Shown piece after piece: positions 35,734 to 45,170 of a stretch of 63,069 bases of DNA; positions within the stretch are counted from its first letter, which is position 1; every line of letters starts with the position of its first letter. The stretch covers positions 1-63,069 of the forward strand of contig JABSRT010000009.1 in the NCBI GenBank assembly GCA_013214945.1. Reading direction: 5' to 3'. Under the pieces are notes generated by a model that was not told the origin of the DNA, ran no database searches, and saw only the letters and a list, made by a program, of their open reading frames with translations. The translations under genes were made by a program, and so were the position numbers. The DNA is from Gammaproteobacteria bacterium. Its GTDB lineage: Bacteria > Pseudomonadota > Gammaproteobacteria > Enterobacterales > Psychrobiaceae.

Positions 35734-37608
35734 ATGTCGCCTAAGCTAATCCGCAGGATCCAAGTAACTATTTTGGTCATTGTCGGGTTACTGCTAACGA
35801 TAAGATTCACTCACTACCTGGTCATTAACAATGCTTATCAGCAGTTGCAGCAACAATCGCAACGGCAATTAAGTGGCTTAGTGACCTTTTTAGACGGCAT
35901 GCTTCAGCGCTTTGAAAGCATGCCGCAATTATTATCGCAAAATATTAGTATTCGAAAATCTCTGGCCGAGCCAGATAATCAACAAGCCACCTTGGCGCTT
36001 AACCGTTATTTAGAACAGGTTAATCGTTCTATTCATGCTTCCGATATTTATTTAATTAATGAACAAGGTTTTGTACTAGCCGCGAGTAACTGGCAGCTAT
36101 CACATACATTCGTTAATAGTTTTTATGGTTTTAGGCCCTACTTCACCCAAGCTATAGCTGGCAAGCAAGGCCGTTATTTTGCAGTGGGTACCCGTTCGAA
36201 TCGTCGAGGTTATTACTTCTCTTATCCTGTAAGCATTGACGGTAAAATTCGTGGTGTAGTGGTGGTAAAGGTCGATGTTGCGCAAATTGAGCAATACCAC
36301 GGCGAAGTATTTGCTGGAAGTGATAGCCACTTTTTAATTACCGCCGACGACGGTGTTATTTTTGTTAGCGACCAAGCACAGTGGCGGATGAAAACCCTGG
36401 GCCCAATATCGCCAGCGCAGCGTCAACTAATAAAGCGTGAACAGCGCTATGCCACACGCCGCTTATCAAAGTTACCCCTGCTAGAGGCAGACCCTTTCGA
36501 TTATCCGCCTCAAGCACAGTTCAAGGTCATAGAATTACAAGATGACCAATACCCTCCGCATAAAATGTTGTCGCAACAACGTAAAATGAACGACGCAAAC
36601 TGGTTAGTGCATATTTGGTTACCACTGGATAAAATTCAAAAAATTAGTTTGTATACGATAGTGCTCAGCGCTGCCTTTTATTTACTGGTGGTGATGGCAC
36701 TATTTTTTGGCCTCGAGCGCTGGCGCAATATAATTCACCTGCGCAAAGCCAGAGCAGAACTAGAGCAGCGAGTTGATGAACGTACTAGTGCGCTAAGTGC
36801 CAGTAATAAACTGCTGCGCGATGAAATAGACAAAAAGAAACTTGCACGCCAACAATTAAAAGCCACTCAAGAGCAGCTGATTCAAGCCGCTAAATTAGCC
36901 TTAATTGGCGAAATGTCGGCCAGTATTAATCATGAAATTAACCAACCTTTAACGGCCATTCGCAGTTATAGTCAAAATGCTAAAACCATGTTGGATCGTA
37001 ACATGCCGGACAAAGCGGCGGTAAACCTTGATATTATTTTAGAGCTGGTTGACCGGCTTGCGTCGATTGTTGGTCAGTTTAAAAATTTCACCCGCAAAAG
37101 CGTGCAATCTAATAACGCGCTTGAAATACAGCACTGTATCGAGCAAGCGCACACCATTGTGACGCCGCTGCTTAATCAGCACCGGATCAATATTAATTTT
37201 GAACTACCCAGTGCCACTATTTACGCCGTGGGCGATCATATTAGGCTAGAGCAAGTATTAGTTAACCTGATTACCAACGCCAGTGAGGCAATGATTGCCA
37301 GCAGCGATAAGTCGTTGTGGTTAACGGTGACCGTGGTTAACGCGTCAATTACGATTGAGTTAAGAGATTCTGGCCCCGGCATTTTAGAAACCGAATTTAG
37401 CGAACTGTTTGAACCATTTTACACTAACAGACGCAGTGCGTCAGATGGCCAACGGCCAGATTCAGGCCCAGGATTGGGGCTTGGTTTATCTATCTGCAAA
37501 CGAATTATTGAATCGATGAACGGTCAGATCACTGTGACCAATCATCCCCTAGGCGGTGCTGTTTTTAGCATAAACTTGCCCGAGCACCAGCCTTGTAAGG
37601 ACGCTTAA
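35734..37608 (+). CDS. dctB: C4-dicarboxylate sensor histidine kinase
   Basis: DctB, 624 aa, inner membrane. TM1 lies at about 9-30, the periplasmic double-PAS-like sensor at 31-304 with the RGYYFSYPV motif (158-166) typical of DctB ligand binding, and TM2 at 305-326. A coiled linker follows (340-395). The H-box is SINHEINQPLTAIRSYSQ with H400. The HATPase part has NLITNASEA, DSGPGI and GLGLGLSICKRI. It phosphorylates DctD. The stop is two bases before dctD, so the two are coupled. Possible cotranscription with dctM, although sensor genes often have their own weak promoter. Confidence 0.94.
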   Translation: MSPKLIRRIQVTILVIVGLLLTIRFTHYLVINNAYQQLQQQSQRQLSGLVTFLDGMLQRFESMPQLLSQNISIRKSLAEPDNQQATLALNRYLEQVNRSIHASDIYLINEQGFVLAASNWQLSHTFVNSFYGFRPYFTQAIAGKQGRYFAVGTRSNRRGYYFSYPVSIDGKIRGVVVVKVDVAQIEQYHGEVFAGSDSHFLITADDGVIFVSDQAQWRMKTLGPISPAQRQLIKREQRYATRRLSKLPLLEADPFDYPPQAQFKVIELQDDQYPPHKMLSQQRKMNDANWLVHIWLPLDKIQKISLYTIVLSAAFYLLVVMALFFGLERWRNIIHLRKARAELEQRVDERTSALSASNKLLRDEIDKKKLARQQLKATQEQLIQAAKLALIGEMSASINHEINQPLTAIRSYSQNAKTMLDRNMPDKAAVNLDIILELVDRLASIVGQFKNFTRKSVQSNNALEIQHCIEQAHTIVTPLLNQHRININFELPSATIYAVGDHIRLEQVLVNLITNASEAMIASSDKSLWLTVTVVNASITIELRDSGPGILETEFSELFEPFYTNRRSASDGQRPDSGPGLGLGLSICKRIIESMNGQITVTNHPLGGAVFSINLPEHQPCKDA

Positions 37609-37610
37609 GT

Positions 37611-39014
37611 ATGACAACAAACATCAAAAACCTTGATACCCCTTCGTCGCTGCCAATCGAAAATGATATCGAAGTGGTAGTTATTGATGACGAGCGCCAT
37701 ATAACGCACGCCATTGAGCAATTATTAGATTTAGAAGGTTACAAGGTCCGGACCTTTAGCGATGCCAGCCAAGTGCTGCCTTTGTTAAGTCCACAATGGA
37801 CTGGCGTGATTTTATCGGACATTAACATGCCAATTATGGATGGCTTGACGCTGCTGTCCAAAGCACGGGTCATTGATGCCGACTTGCCAATAATTTTACT
37901 GACTGGTTTTGGCGATATAACCATGGCGGTGCAAGCGATGCGCGATGGCGCTTACGATTTCATTGAAAAACCTTTTGATAACGACCTGCTGCTCGACGTG
38001 GTGCGCCGTGCCATTGAAAAGCGCCGCTTAACCCTTGAGAATCGTCATTTAAAAGTACAGCTCGCGACTATCTCGGCTATTGGACCGCGTATTTTAGGTG
38101 ACTCTGCGGTGATGGAACAAATGCGGTTTATGATCCATCAAATATTAGACACCCCAGCAGATGTCTTAATCCATGGTGAAACTGGGACAGGCAAAGAATT
38201 AGTTGCCCGTTACCTGCATGATAACGGCAACAGACGTGATGGTAATTTTGTTGCAATCAATTGTGGCGCCATTCCCGAAAACTTAATTGAAAGTGAGCTG
38301 TTTGGCGCTGAAGCTGGTGCCTATACCGGCGTTGATAAGCGCCGAATTGGCAAGTTTGAATATGCTAACGGTGGCACCTTGTTTTTAGATGAAATTGAAA
38401 GCACCCCGCTACCGCTGCAAATAAAACTGTTACGAGTGTTAGAAGAGCGCAAAGTGGTGCGACTGGGCTCTAACCACTCGATTGATCTTGATATTCGAGT
38501 GATTGCTGCAACTAAGGTTGATTTGCCGCAACTGTCTAAAAGTGGCGAATTTCGACTCGATCTCTATTATCGACTAAACCTGCTGGCGGTAAATATTCCA
38601 GCGTTGCGCGATCGCAGTGACGACATTCCGTTATTATTCTCTCACTTTACTCGTGTGGCATCAGCGCGTTACAAGCGAGAACAAATTCCAATCACCCAGC
38701 AGCATTTAGCGCAATTACGCCAGCATAGCTGGCCTGGCAATGTCCGAGAATTACGCAATTTGGCTGAGCGATATGTATTATTAGGTGGTGACGCCGCGTT
38801 TAACCAGCATTTAGGTGCAAATGAGCACGCGATCCACTCAAACATGACGCTGCAACAACGGGTCGGTTTTTTCGAAAAATCGCTGATTCAAGAGTCATTA
38901 AGCAATAACAACGGCTGCATTAAAGATTGCATGCACGAACTATCGTTGCCAAGAAAAACCTTGTACGACAAAATAAAAAAATACCATATCGAACGTAAAG
39001 AATACGTCGATTAG
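37611..39014 (+). CDS. dctD: Sigma54-dependent C4-dicarboxylate response regulator
   Basis: DctD, 467 aa. The receiver domain has D26/D27, phosphoacceptor D70 (ILSDINMP) and K120. The AAA+ domain has Walker A GETGTGKE (189-196) and Walker B FLDE (258-261). The C-terminal helix-turn-helix contains CMHELSLPRKTLYDKIKKY. The sigma54-contacting loop, normally GAFTGA, reads GAYTGV (236-241); F to Y is a known tolerated change, A to V is unusual. It should activate the sigma54 promoter before dctP. Confidence 0.94.
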   Translation: MTTNIKNLDTPSSLPIENDIEVVVIDDERHITHAIEQLLDLEGYKVRTFSDASQVLPLLSPQWTGVILSDINMPIMDGLTLLSKARVIDADLPIILLTGFGDITMAVQAMRDGAYDFIEKPFDNDLLLDVVRRAIEKRRLTLENRHLKVQLATISAIGPRILGDSAVMEQMRFMIHQILDTPADVLIHGETGTGKELVARYLHDNGNRRDGNFVAINCGAIPENLIESELFGAEAGAYTGVDKRRIGKFEYANGGTLFLDEIESTPLPLQIKLLRVLEERKVVRLGSNHSIDLDIRVIAATKVDLPQLSKSGEFRLDLYYRLNLLAVNIPALRDRSDDIPLLFSHFTRVASARYKREQIPITQQHLAQLRQHSWPGNVRELRNLAERYVLLGGDAAFNQHLGANEHAIHSNMTLQQRVGFFEKSLIQESLSNNNGCIKDCMHELSLPRKTLYDKIKKYHIERKEYVD

Positions 39015-39051
39015 CTAATGAGGTTTGGTTGTTGATTCGGGAGTTGGGGCT

Positions 39052-39131
39052 CTTAAATTGGGACAGACAGATTCTTAAATAAGGACAGACATAAATTTAT
39101 GATTCTTAAATAAGGACAGACATAAATTTAT
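39052..39131. repeat. REP-like repeats, left side of the RAYT element
   Basis: Two perfect 31-bp tandem copies (39070-39100 and 39101-39131), each with AAGGACAGACATAAATTTAT, and a partial third copy at 39052-39069 with TTGGGACAGACA. They are inverted relative to the GCCTGTCCC repeats on the other side of the transposase gene. Confidence 0.88.
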
Positions 39132-39307
39132 AACTGTAATTTGAGCGGTCTCTTGCATTTTTTTGTAATTAAAATTGCTCAACTTTAGGTTTGTCGCAAT
39201 GAGAATTTATGATTTCAAGGCTTAGGCTGCTGATTTACGTATTTCATGCAGCAGCGATTATGCCCACAAGAAAGGCTATAATTCAGTTTGTTTTTGATTA
39301 TAGAGCG

Positions 39308-40294
39308 TCAACCAACGCCTTTATACCACTCGTGTCCATGAGCATGGGCACAACTGCGTAAATTATTTGCACTACCAGCAAAGCTACCGTATTTCCGTCT
39401 GAAATTCTTTATGGTTTCCAGCCAAGTATCTTGTTCTATCCCGAGCTTATTTAAAATAATAGGCTCGGAACCTGCAATACTGCCAAGTTTGTTCGGGTCA
39501 ACATGCCGACCGCTCCAGCTGACTAACTCTAAGTAATCATCTAATTTAAAAGGTATATCATTAATCCCACCAGAGTTCGCAAAGGGTAACAACGAAGGTG
39601 GTTGGGCCTGAACTTTTACATCAGTGTTATTGCTTTTTCGGTGTTGCTGATGAGAATGGTACTGAATAATTCGCTCTCTGATCGAGGTGAATTCACTTGT
39701 TCGTAAAGTATCACAGACTCCAGCTCTGATTGGATTTAAATCTACATAGGCCATACAACTTAGCAGTGCAACTTCGTCGAGCAGTGCCTGTGATTTAAAG
39801 CGGCCTTCCCAGAATTTTCCGCTGCATTTATCTTCTTTGTTGGATGCTCTAGCAATGTACTCATTTAAGCATTTCATAAACCACGATATATCATGTAATC
39901 GTTTACGCCAGACTTGTGAGACATCTATTACAGCTTGCAGATGAGCTGGCGATAATTTATCGCCGTTCAGGTAGTTATCAACCAACAAATTACCCTTGAA
40001 AAGTCGGTACCAACGCTCAATCACCTGATCCATAGTCCAACTATCAGCCAACTTTTTATCGACATGTAATACCAGATGATAATGATTACTCATAATCGCA
40101 TAGGCTGCGATGTCTATCGAGTAGATGGTGGCTAACTTCTTTATTCTATCGATAAGCCACTGCCGACGGTGTTCGTAATTTTTACCGCTATATCGGTCTT
40201 TACCACACAAAAAACTGCGTTTAATACAACGATTAATGACGTGATAATAAGAAGTTGAGTCTAGGTCAATTTGGCTATTTCTCGCTCGAGTCAT
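39308..40294 (-). CDS. REP-associated tyrosine transposase (RAYT, Y1/IS200-like)
   Basis: A single-strand Y1 transposase of the RAYT group, 328 aa. The HUH motif lies in MSNHYHLVLHV (about 69-79). A likely catalytic tyrosine is in MKCLNEYIARASN. FWEGRFKSQALLDE and YVDLNPIRAGV are hallmarks of the family. Flanking DNA carries inverted GGGACAGRCA repeats. A 12-bp hairpin stands just before the ATG and would hide the AGG of the ribosome site. RAYTs are domesticated transposases that spread REP sequences. The frame is intact, so it may be active. Confidence 0.92.
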   Translation of the reverse strand: MTRARNSQIDLDSTSYYHVINRCIKRSFLCGKDRYSGKNYEHRRQWLIDRIKKLATIYSIDIAAYAIMSNHYHLVLHVDKKLADSWTMDQVIERWYRLFKGNLLVDNYLNGDKLSPAHLQAVIDVSQVWRKRLHDISWFMKCLNEYIARASNKEDKCSGKFWEGRFKSQALLDEVALLSCMAYVDLNPIRAGVCDTLRTSEFTSIRERIIQYHSHQQHRKSNNTDVKVQAQPPSLLPFANSGGINDIPFKLDDYLELVSWSGRHVDPNKLGSIAGSEPIILNKLGIEQDTWLETIKNFRRKYGSFAGSANNLRSCAHAHGHEWYKGVG

Positions 40295-40304
40295 CTTTGC
40301 ACTA

Positions 40305-40336
40305 CCTAAGCTTGGAAAAACATGTCCAAGCTTAGG
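40305..40336 (-). promoter_or_regulatory. Strong hairpin in the RAYT leader
   Basis: Perfect 12-bp inverted repeat (CCTAAGCTTGGA/TCCAAGCTTAGG) with an 8-base loop, ending 11 bases before the RAYT ATG. The AGG that could serve as ribosome-binding site is part of its 3' arm, so folding would repress translation. IS200-type tnpA genes are known to be repressed by leader hairpins. Confidence 0.78.
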
Positions 40337-40385
40337 TTACAAATGTAATTATGACCAATTTCGAGCGTAAATTACTGAAAGATTC

Positions 40386-40460
40386 TGCCTGTCCCAAAAT
40401 AGAGGAGTCAAAGAGGAGAGGCAGAATAGGCGCTAATTTATGCCTGTCCCAAACTGAGGA
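40386..40460. repeat. REP-like repeats, right side of the RAYT element
   Basis: Two direct copies of TGCCTGTCCCAAA with similar tails (AGAGGAG/TGAGGAG) at about 40386-40406 and 40441-40460, 55 bases apart. They are inverted relative to the left GGGACAGACA copies. The second copy overlaps the end of eda. Confidence 0.85.
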
Positions 40461-41088
40461 GAGAGTCGGTGCATAGGTCGGTGATTTGTTGCCATTGGCC
40501 GTCTTCAATTAGCTTTGGTGGTACTATCCAGCTACCACCAACGCAACAGACAGAATTAAGCGCTAAATAATCAGGTGCATTGGCTAAAGTAATACCGCCA
40601 GTTGGGCAAAACTTAATATCGCCAAAAGGTGCACCTAATGCTTTTAACGCTGGGGCGCCGCCGTTAGACTCAGCTGGGAAAAACTTAAAGTGATCGTAAC
40701 CCTGCTCAATACCACTCATTAATTCAGAGGCGCTAACAACACCAGGAATAAGTGGAATATCTCCCTCATTAGCGGCCGCTAACAAGCTAGTTGTTGAACC
40801 AGGGCTAATAGCAAATTTAGCGCCAGCGGCTGCTACTTGTGCTAACTGCTCAGCGTTAATAACCGTGCCAGCACCAATCAGTGCTTCAGGGCAATTTTGA
40901 GCAATTAACGCAATCGCCTCAACAGCACAGTCTGTACGTAACGTAACTTCCATGACTTTAATGCCGCCAGCCAACAAGGCATTCGCTAGCGGAAGTGCTT
41001 GTTCGATTTTACTTATTACGATCACCGGAATGATTGGCGCCGAAGCAAAAATTTGTTGTGGGGTCAGTTGCCAGTTTTGACGACTCAT
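40438..41088 (-). CDS. eda: KDPG/KHG aldolase
   Basis: Eda splits 2-keto-3-deoxy-6-phosphogluconate into pyruvate and glyceraldehyde-3-phosphate. The class I aldolase fold has PVIVISKIEQALPLANALLAGG, VTLRT (substrate arginine), GAGTV, and the Schiff-base lysine in FKFFPAESNGG. FCPTGGITLANAPDYL binds phosphate. The length is 216 aa. The last residues (LSLGQA) and stop lie inside a REP-like repeat of the neighbouring RAYT element, so the C-terminus has been replaced or trimmed. Core catalysis should not suffer. It ends the Entner-Doudoroff operon. Confidence 0.95.
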   Translation of the reverse strand: MSRQNWQLTPQQIFASAPIIPVIVISKIEQALPLANALLAGGIKVMEVTLRTDCAVEAIALIAQNCPEALIGAGTVINAEQLAQVAAAGAKFAISPGSTTSLLAAANEGDIPLIPGVVSASELMSGIEQGYDHFKFFPAESNGGAPALKALGAPFGDIKFCPTGGITLANAPDYLALNSVCCVGGSWIVPPKLIEDGQWQQITDLCTDSLLSLGQA

Positions 41089-41137
41089 ATTACCGTTCCT
41101 TAATTAATCAGTTTGTTATACATTGGCTAGTTAGCCG

Positions 41138-42955
41138 TTAACCCGGCGCAAATAATGAGCAGGCACCTTGTTCTGCTCCTGAGAGCTGACTGCGCATGCT
41201 GCCAAATAATTCTCGACCCATGCCGATCCGACTCGCGTCAAGATTCGGTACCACTGCTTCGCGTTTTGCTAACACATCAGCATCGACTAACAGGGTTAAT
41301 TCGCCAGTACGGGCGTCTAGGCGGATCATATCGCCCTCAACAACCTTAGCTAACAGACTACCGTCGACCGCTTCTGGGGTTAGGTGAATAGCCGCAGGCA
41401 CATTGCCAGACGCGCCAGACATCCGTCCGTCTGTTACTAATGCCACTTTATAACCCTGACCTTGCAAGACGCTAAGCGGTGGGGTTAATTTATGTAACTC
41501 GGGCATACCAATCGCTCGTGGTCCTTGAAAACGTACCACCACGACACAATCTTTATTTAATTCACCGGCTTTAAAAGCACCGTCTAAGTCATGCTGACTT
41601 TCAAAGATTACCGCTGGTGCTTCAACAAAAAGCTGCTCGTCGCCAAGCGATGACGTTTTGATCACGCCTCGTCCTAGGTTACCCGCCATGACTTGCAAGC
41701 CGCCGTGTGTTTGAAATGCCTTTTCTACTGTGGTTAATACCGTTTCGTCGCCACTTTTCTCTGGCGCATCGATCCAATCGAGTTGGCCATCGATCATTAC
41801 CGGAGTTAAGGTATACTTATCTAAGCCTTTACCAACAATGGTTTGAACATCAGGATGCAAATAACCATTGTCGAGCAGTTGCTTGACCAAAAATGCCATG
41901 CCACCGGCTTGTTGGAAGTGGTTGATGTCTGCTTGACCATTAGGATAAATACGGGTCAACAGAGGAATAACACTCGACAATTCGGCAAAGTCATCCCAGT
42001 CAATAATAATGCCAGCAGCTAGTGCTACCGCAACCAAATGCATGGTTAAATTAGTCGAACCACCGGTTGCTAACAAACCAACAATGCCATTAACCATTGA
42101 TTTTTCGTCAATCACTTCGCCAATCGGTGCGTAGTTACCACCCAAGTCCGTGATCCGGCTAACCTGTTTTGCTGCAAAATCAGTTAAGGCTAAACGTAAA
42201 TCCGTGTCTGGTGCAACGAACGACGATCCCGGCAATTGCAAGCCCATCATTTCGATCACTAATTGATTAGAGTTTGCGGTGCCATAAAAGGTACAAGTAC
42301 CTGGTGAGTGGTATGACGCCATTTCAACAGCCAATAACTGGCTTTCATCAGCTTCGCCCTTGGCATAACTTTGACGAACCGCGGCTTTCTCTTTGTTTGG
42401 AATACCAGATGGCATTGGGCCGGCAGGTACAAATACTGTAGGTAAATGACCAAAGCTTAAAGCGCCAAGCAATAATCCTGGTACAATTTTGTCACAAATT
42501 CCGAGCATTAACGTGCCATCAAACATGTTGTGCGACAGCCCAACCGCGGTTGTCATTGCAATGACATCGCGACTTAATAAGCTTAGCTCCATGCCAGGCT
42601 GACCTTGAGTAACGCCATCACACATCGCCGGTACGCCACTCACAAACTGGGCAACACTGCCTTCGCGGGCTAGCGCTGCTTTGATTTGTTGTGGATATAC
42701 TTCGTAAGGCTGATGCGCTGAAAGCATGTCGTTATACGCCGACACGATCGCAATATTGGATTTGGTTAACGAACCAAGATCCGTTTTTACTTCTTTACCA
42801 CAGCCGGCAACTGCGTGGGCAAAGTTGCCACAAGATAATACTTGGCGCAGTGGCCCTTCGCTTCGAGCTGCGGTAATTTTTTCTAAATAGGCTTGTCGAG
42901 TTGCCCGACTACGCTCAATAATTCTTAAAGTGACTTTTTCTATTACGTTATTCAT
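41138..42955 (-). CDS. edd: 6-phosphogluconate dehydratase
   Basis: Edd removes water from 6-phosphogluconate to give KDPG. It is a 605-aa IlvD/Edd family Fe-S enzyme. The cluster ligand regions are VPAMCDGVTQGQPGMELSL and MLGICDKIVPGLLLGAL, with GCGK near residue 50. VAPAGPMPSG-like VPAGPMPSGIPNKEKA, GGSTNLTMHL and GRMSGASGNVPAAIHLTPEA are standard. It lies between pgl (23-base gap) and eda (49-base gap). Confidence 0.97.
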   Translation of the reverse strand: MNNVIEKVTLRIIERSRATRQAYLEKITAARSEGPLRQVLSCGNFAHAVAGCGKEVKTDLGSLTKSNIAIVSAYNDMLSAHQPYEVYPQQIKAALAREGSVAQFVSGVPAMCDGVTQGQPGMELSLLSRDVIAMTTAVGLSHNMFDGTLMLGICDKIVPGLLLGALSFGHLPTVFVPAGPMPSGIPNKEKAAVRQSYAKGEADESQLLAVEMASYHSPGTCTFYGTANSNQLVIEMMGLQLPGSSFVAPDTDLRLALTDFAAKQVSRITDLGGNYAPIGEVIDEKSMVNGIVGLLATGGSTNLTMHLVAVALAAGIIIDWDDFAELSSVIPLLTRIYPNGQADINHFQQAGGMAFLVKQLLDNGYLHPDVQTIVGKGLDKYTLTPVMIDGQLDWIDAPEKSGDETVLTTVEKAFQTHGGLQVMAGNLGRGVIKTSSLGDEQLFVEAPAVIFESQHDLDGAFKAGELNKDCVVVVRFQGPRAIGMPELHKLTPPLSVLQGQGYKVALVTDGRMSGASGNVPAAIHLTPEAVDGSLLAKVVEGDMIRLDARTGELTLLVDADVLAKREAVVPNLDASRIGMGRELFGSMRSQLSGAEQGACSLFAPG

Positions 42956-42978
42956 AACTACTCTCTAATCTGGTCGGT

Positions 42979-43674
42979 TTACGCCGTTCGGCTGATCAAC
43001 ACTTCCAGTGCTGCGTGCTGCGCAATAACGGCACCAATCGGCATCGTTTGATAATTTTCAATCTCACACGCCTGTTCAAATACAGCGACTTTGGCTGATC
43101 CTACTAAGGGTAAATAGAGCTTTTTCGCTGCGATAATTTGATTAAGGGTGACACTAATGCGTTGATAAGGTGCTGTTGTTGGGATGGTCACTATAAGCTG
43201 CTGCTTATTATCAGGTGCCATCGCGGTTGCGACCTGAGCTGAGCAAGGGAAAATTGACGCTGTATGACCGTCTACTCCCATGCCTAGCACCATCACATCG
43301 GCTCCATTTTCGAGTGGTTTAACCCGCAAAATTGCATCGTCAAGCCCAGCATGGGCATCGCTTTGCTCGCCAACCAAAGGAATAAAGGTCGCAGCACTGG
43401 CTAGGTTTATGAGTAAGTGAGTACACACTAAAAGCTCATTACTATCACTATGGTTAGCCTCAACCCAGCGATCGTCAACTAAGGATATAGTAACCTTGTG
43501 CCAATCGAGTGGTAGCTGGCTTAAACGGTTAAATAAAGCGATGGGTGATTTTCCGCCAGACACTAATAAGCTGGCATGACCTTGACGTGTTATCGCCGCT
43601 GCAAGATCTTGGCCGATGCTGTTGGCTAAATGAATTACCGCATCATCGTTGTGTTCAAATTCAATAATATTCAT
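42979..43674 (-). CDS. pgl: 6-phosphogluconolactonase
   Basis: Pgl opens 6-phosphoglucono-lactone made by Zwf. It is of the NagB/DevB type: LLVSGGKSPIALFNRLSQLPLDW near residue 35, VTISLVDDRWVEANHSDSNE, and MGVDGHTASIFP with the catalytic histidine. The length of 231 aa is usual. The start at 43674 is taken because the longer frame overlaps zwf and GGGA lies eight bases before this ATG. The zwf stop is one base upstream. Confidence 0.93.
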   Translation of the reverse strand: MNIIEFEHNDDAVIHLANSIGQDLAAAITRQGHASLLVSGGKSPIALFNRLSQLPLDWHKVTISLVDDRWVEANHSDSNELLVCTHLLINLASAATFIPLVGEQSDAHAGLDDAILRVKPLENGADVMVLGMGVDGHTASIFPCSAQVATAMAPDNKQQLIVTIPTTAPYQRISVTLNQIIAAKKLYLPLVGSAKVAVFEQACEIENYQTMPIGAVIAQHAALEVLISRTA

Positions 43675-43675
43675 T

Positions 43676-45157
43676 TTATTCGTCCCACGCACGGCCATCA
43701 CGGGCAATTAATGCCACTGATGCAACGGGGCCAGAAGTTCCGGCCGGGTAAGGTTTTAATGACTGTCCGGTAGTAGCCCATGCAGACAGAATACTGTCAC
43801 ACCATTGCCACGACGCTTCAACTTCGTCACGACGCACAAATAACGCTTGATTGCCGTTAATAATCTCCAGTAATAAACGCTCGTATGCATCGGCTATGCG
43901 CGTGTTTTTGAAGGCTTCATTAAAACTTAAATCGAGTTTGGTTGTTTGCAAGCGCTGGGTTTCTTCTAATCCAGGTACTTTATTAAGCATTTGCACTTCA
44001 ACCCCTTCTTCGGGCTGCAGTCGAATGGTCAGTTTGTTTGGCGGTAACTCTTTGTAATATTCTTTAAATAGATTATGTGATGGGTTTTTAAAATAAACCA
44101 CTATTTCAGAAACCTTCGAGGTCATGCGTTTGCCGGTTCTAATATAAAACGGCACGCCGGCCCAACGCCAATTATCAATTTCAACTTTTAATGCAACAAA
44201 AGATTCGGTGGTGCTATGCAGGTTAGCGCCCTCTTCTTCGAGGTAACCCGGTACTTTAGCACCATCAATAAAGCCTTTTTTATATTGGCCGCGCACAGTA
44301 TTTTCATTAACGTTATCAATATTAATTGGTCGTAGCGCTTTAAGTACTTTAACTTTTTCATCTCGAATATTATCAGCATCAAGACTTAATGGCGGATCCA
44401 TTGCAACCAAACTTAATATTTGGATTAAATGATTTTGCAGCATGTCGCGCATTTGACCCGCTTGGTCAAAATAACCCCAGCGCCCTTCAATGCCAACTTC
44501 TTCTGCTACGGTAATTTGCACATGATCAATGCTGCGGTTGTCCCATTGCGAGGCAAATAATGAATTGGCAAAGCGTAAATCGAGCAAGTTAAGCACGGTT
44601 TCTTTGCCAAGATAGTGATCAATTCGGTAAATCTGTTGTTCGGTAAAGTATTGAGCAACCTGATCGTTTACTTCATTAGAAGTAAACAAACTAGAACCAA
44701 TAGGTTTTTCTAAGACTACGCGTGATTGCGGATGGTTTAGGCCAACGCTAGCCAGACCATGACATATTTCGCCATAAATCGATGCGGGCACCGCAAAATA
44801 GTTAATCACTATCCGTGGTGTTTTCTGGTCTTTGAAACCTAAGGTTTGCGCTAAAGATTCAAAATTTTCACTGTTGCGGCTGTCTAATTTCACATAGTCA
44901 ATTTTACTGACGAAGCGGGCCACTACATCTTGGTTTAATGCTGGGCCGACAAATTCTGTTAAGCTTTGCTCGACCAACAGTTGGAATTCTTGTTGGCTAT
45001 GCTCTTGTCGTGAAACACCAACAATGCGACTGCTTGGTGCCAGTAGACCGGCCAACTCCAATTGATATAACGCAGGTAATAATTTACGGCGGGATAGGTC
45101 ACCTAAGCAACCAAAAATAACGAGATCTGTTTCTTTATTGTGTCTCATATTACTCAC
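43676..45157 (-). CDS. zwf: Glucose-6-phosphate 1-dehydrogenase
   Basis: Zwf oxidises glucose-6-phosphate with NADP+. The nucleotide motif GCLGDLSRRKLLPALYQL is near the N-terminus, and the catalytic RIDHYLGKETVLNL is near 180. IEGRWGYFDQAGQMRDMLQNHL and FYIRTGKRM are typical. The length is 493 aa from GTG at 45157; an ATG three codons in (45148) is equally possible. It is followed by pgl, edd and eda. Confidence 0.97.
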   Translation of the reverse strand: MSNMRHNKETDLVIFGCLGDLSRRKLLPALYQLELAGLLAPSSRIVGVSRQEHSQQEFQLLVEQSLTEFVGPALNQDVVARFVSKIDYVKLDSRNSENFESLAQTLGFKDQKTPRIVINYFAVPASIYGEICHGLASVGLNHPQSRVVLEKPIGSSLFTSNEVNDQVAQYFTEQQIYRIDHYLGKETVLNLLDLRFANSLFASQWDNRSIDHVQITVAEEVGIEGRWGYFDQAGQMRDMLQNHLIQILSLVAMDPPLSLDADNIRDEKVKVLKALRPINIDNVNENTVRGQYKKGFIDGAKVPGYLEEEGANLHSTTESFVALKVEIDNWRWAGVPFYIRTGKRMTSKVSEIVVYFKNPSHNLFKEYYKELPPNKLTIRLQPEEGVEVQMLNKVPGLEETQRLQTTKLDLSFNEAFKNTRIADAYERLLLEIINGNQALFVRRDEVEASWQWCDSILSAWATTGQSLKPYPAGTSGPVASVALIARDGRAWDE

Positions 45158-45170
45158 ATCTAAAATGTCT

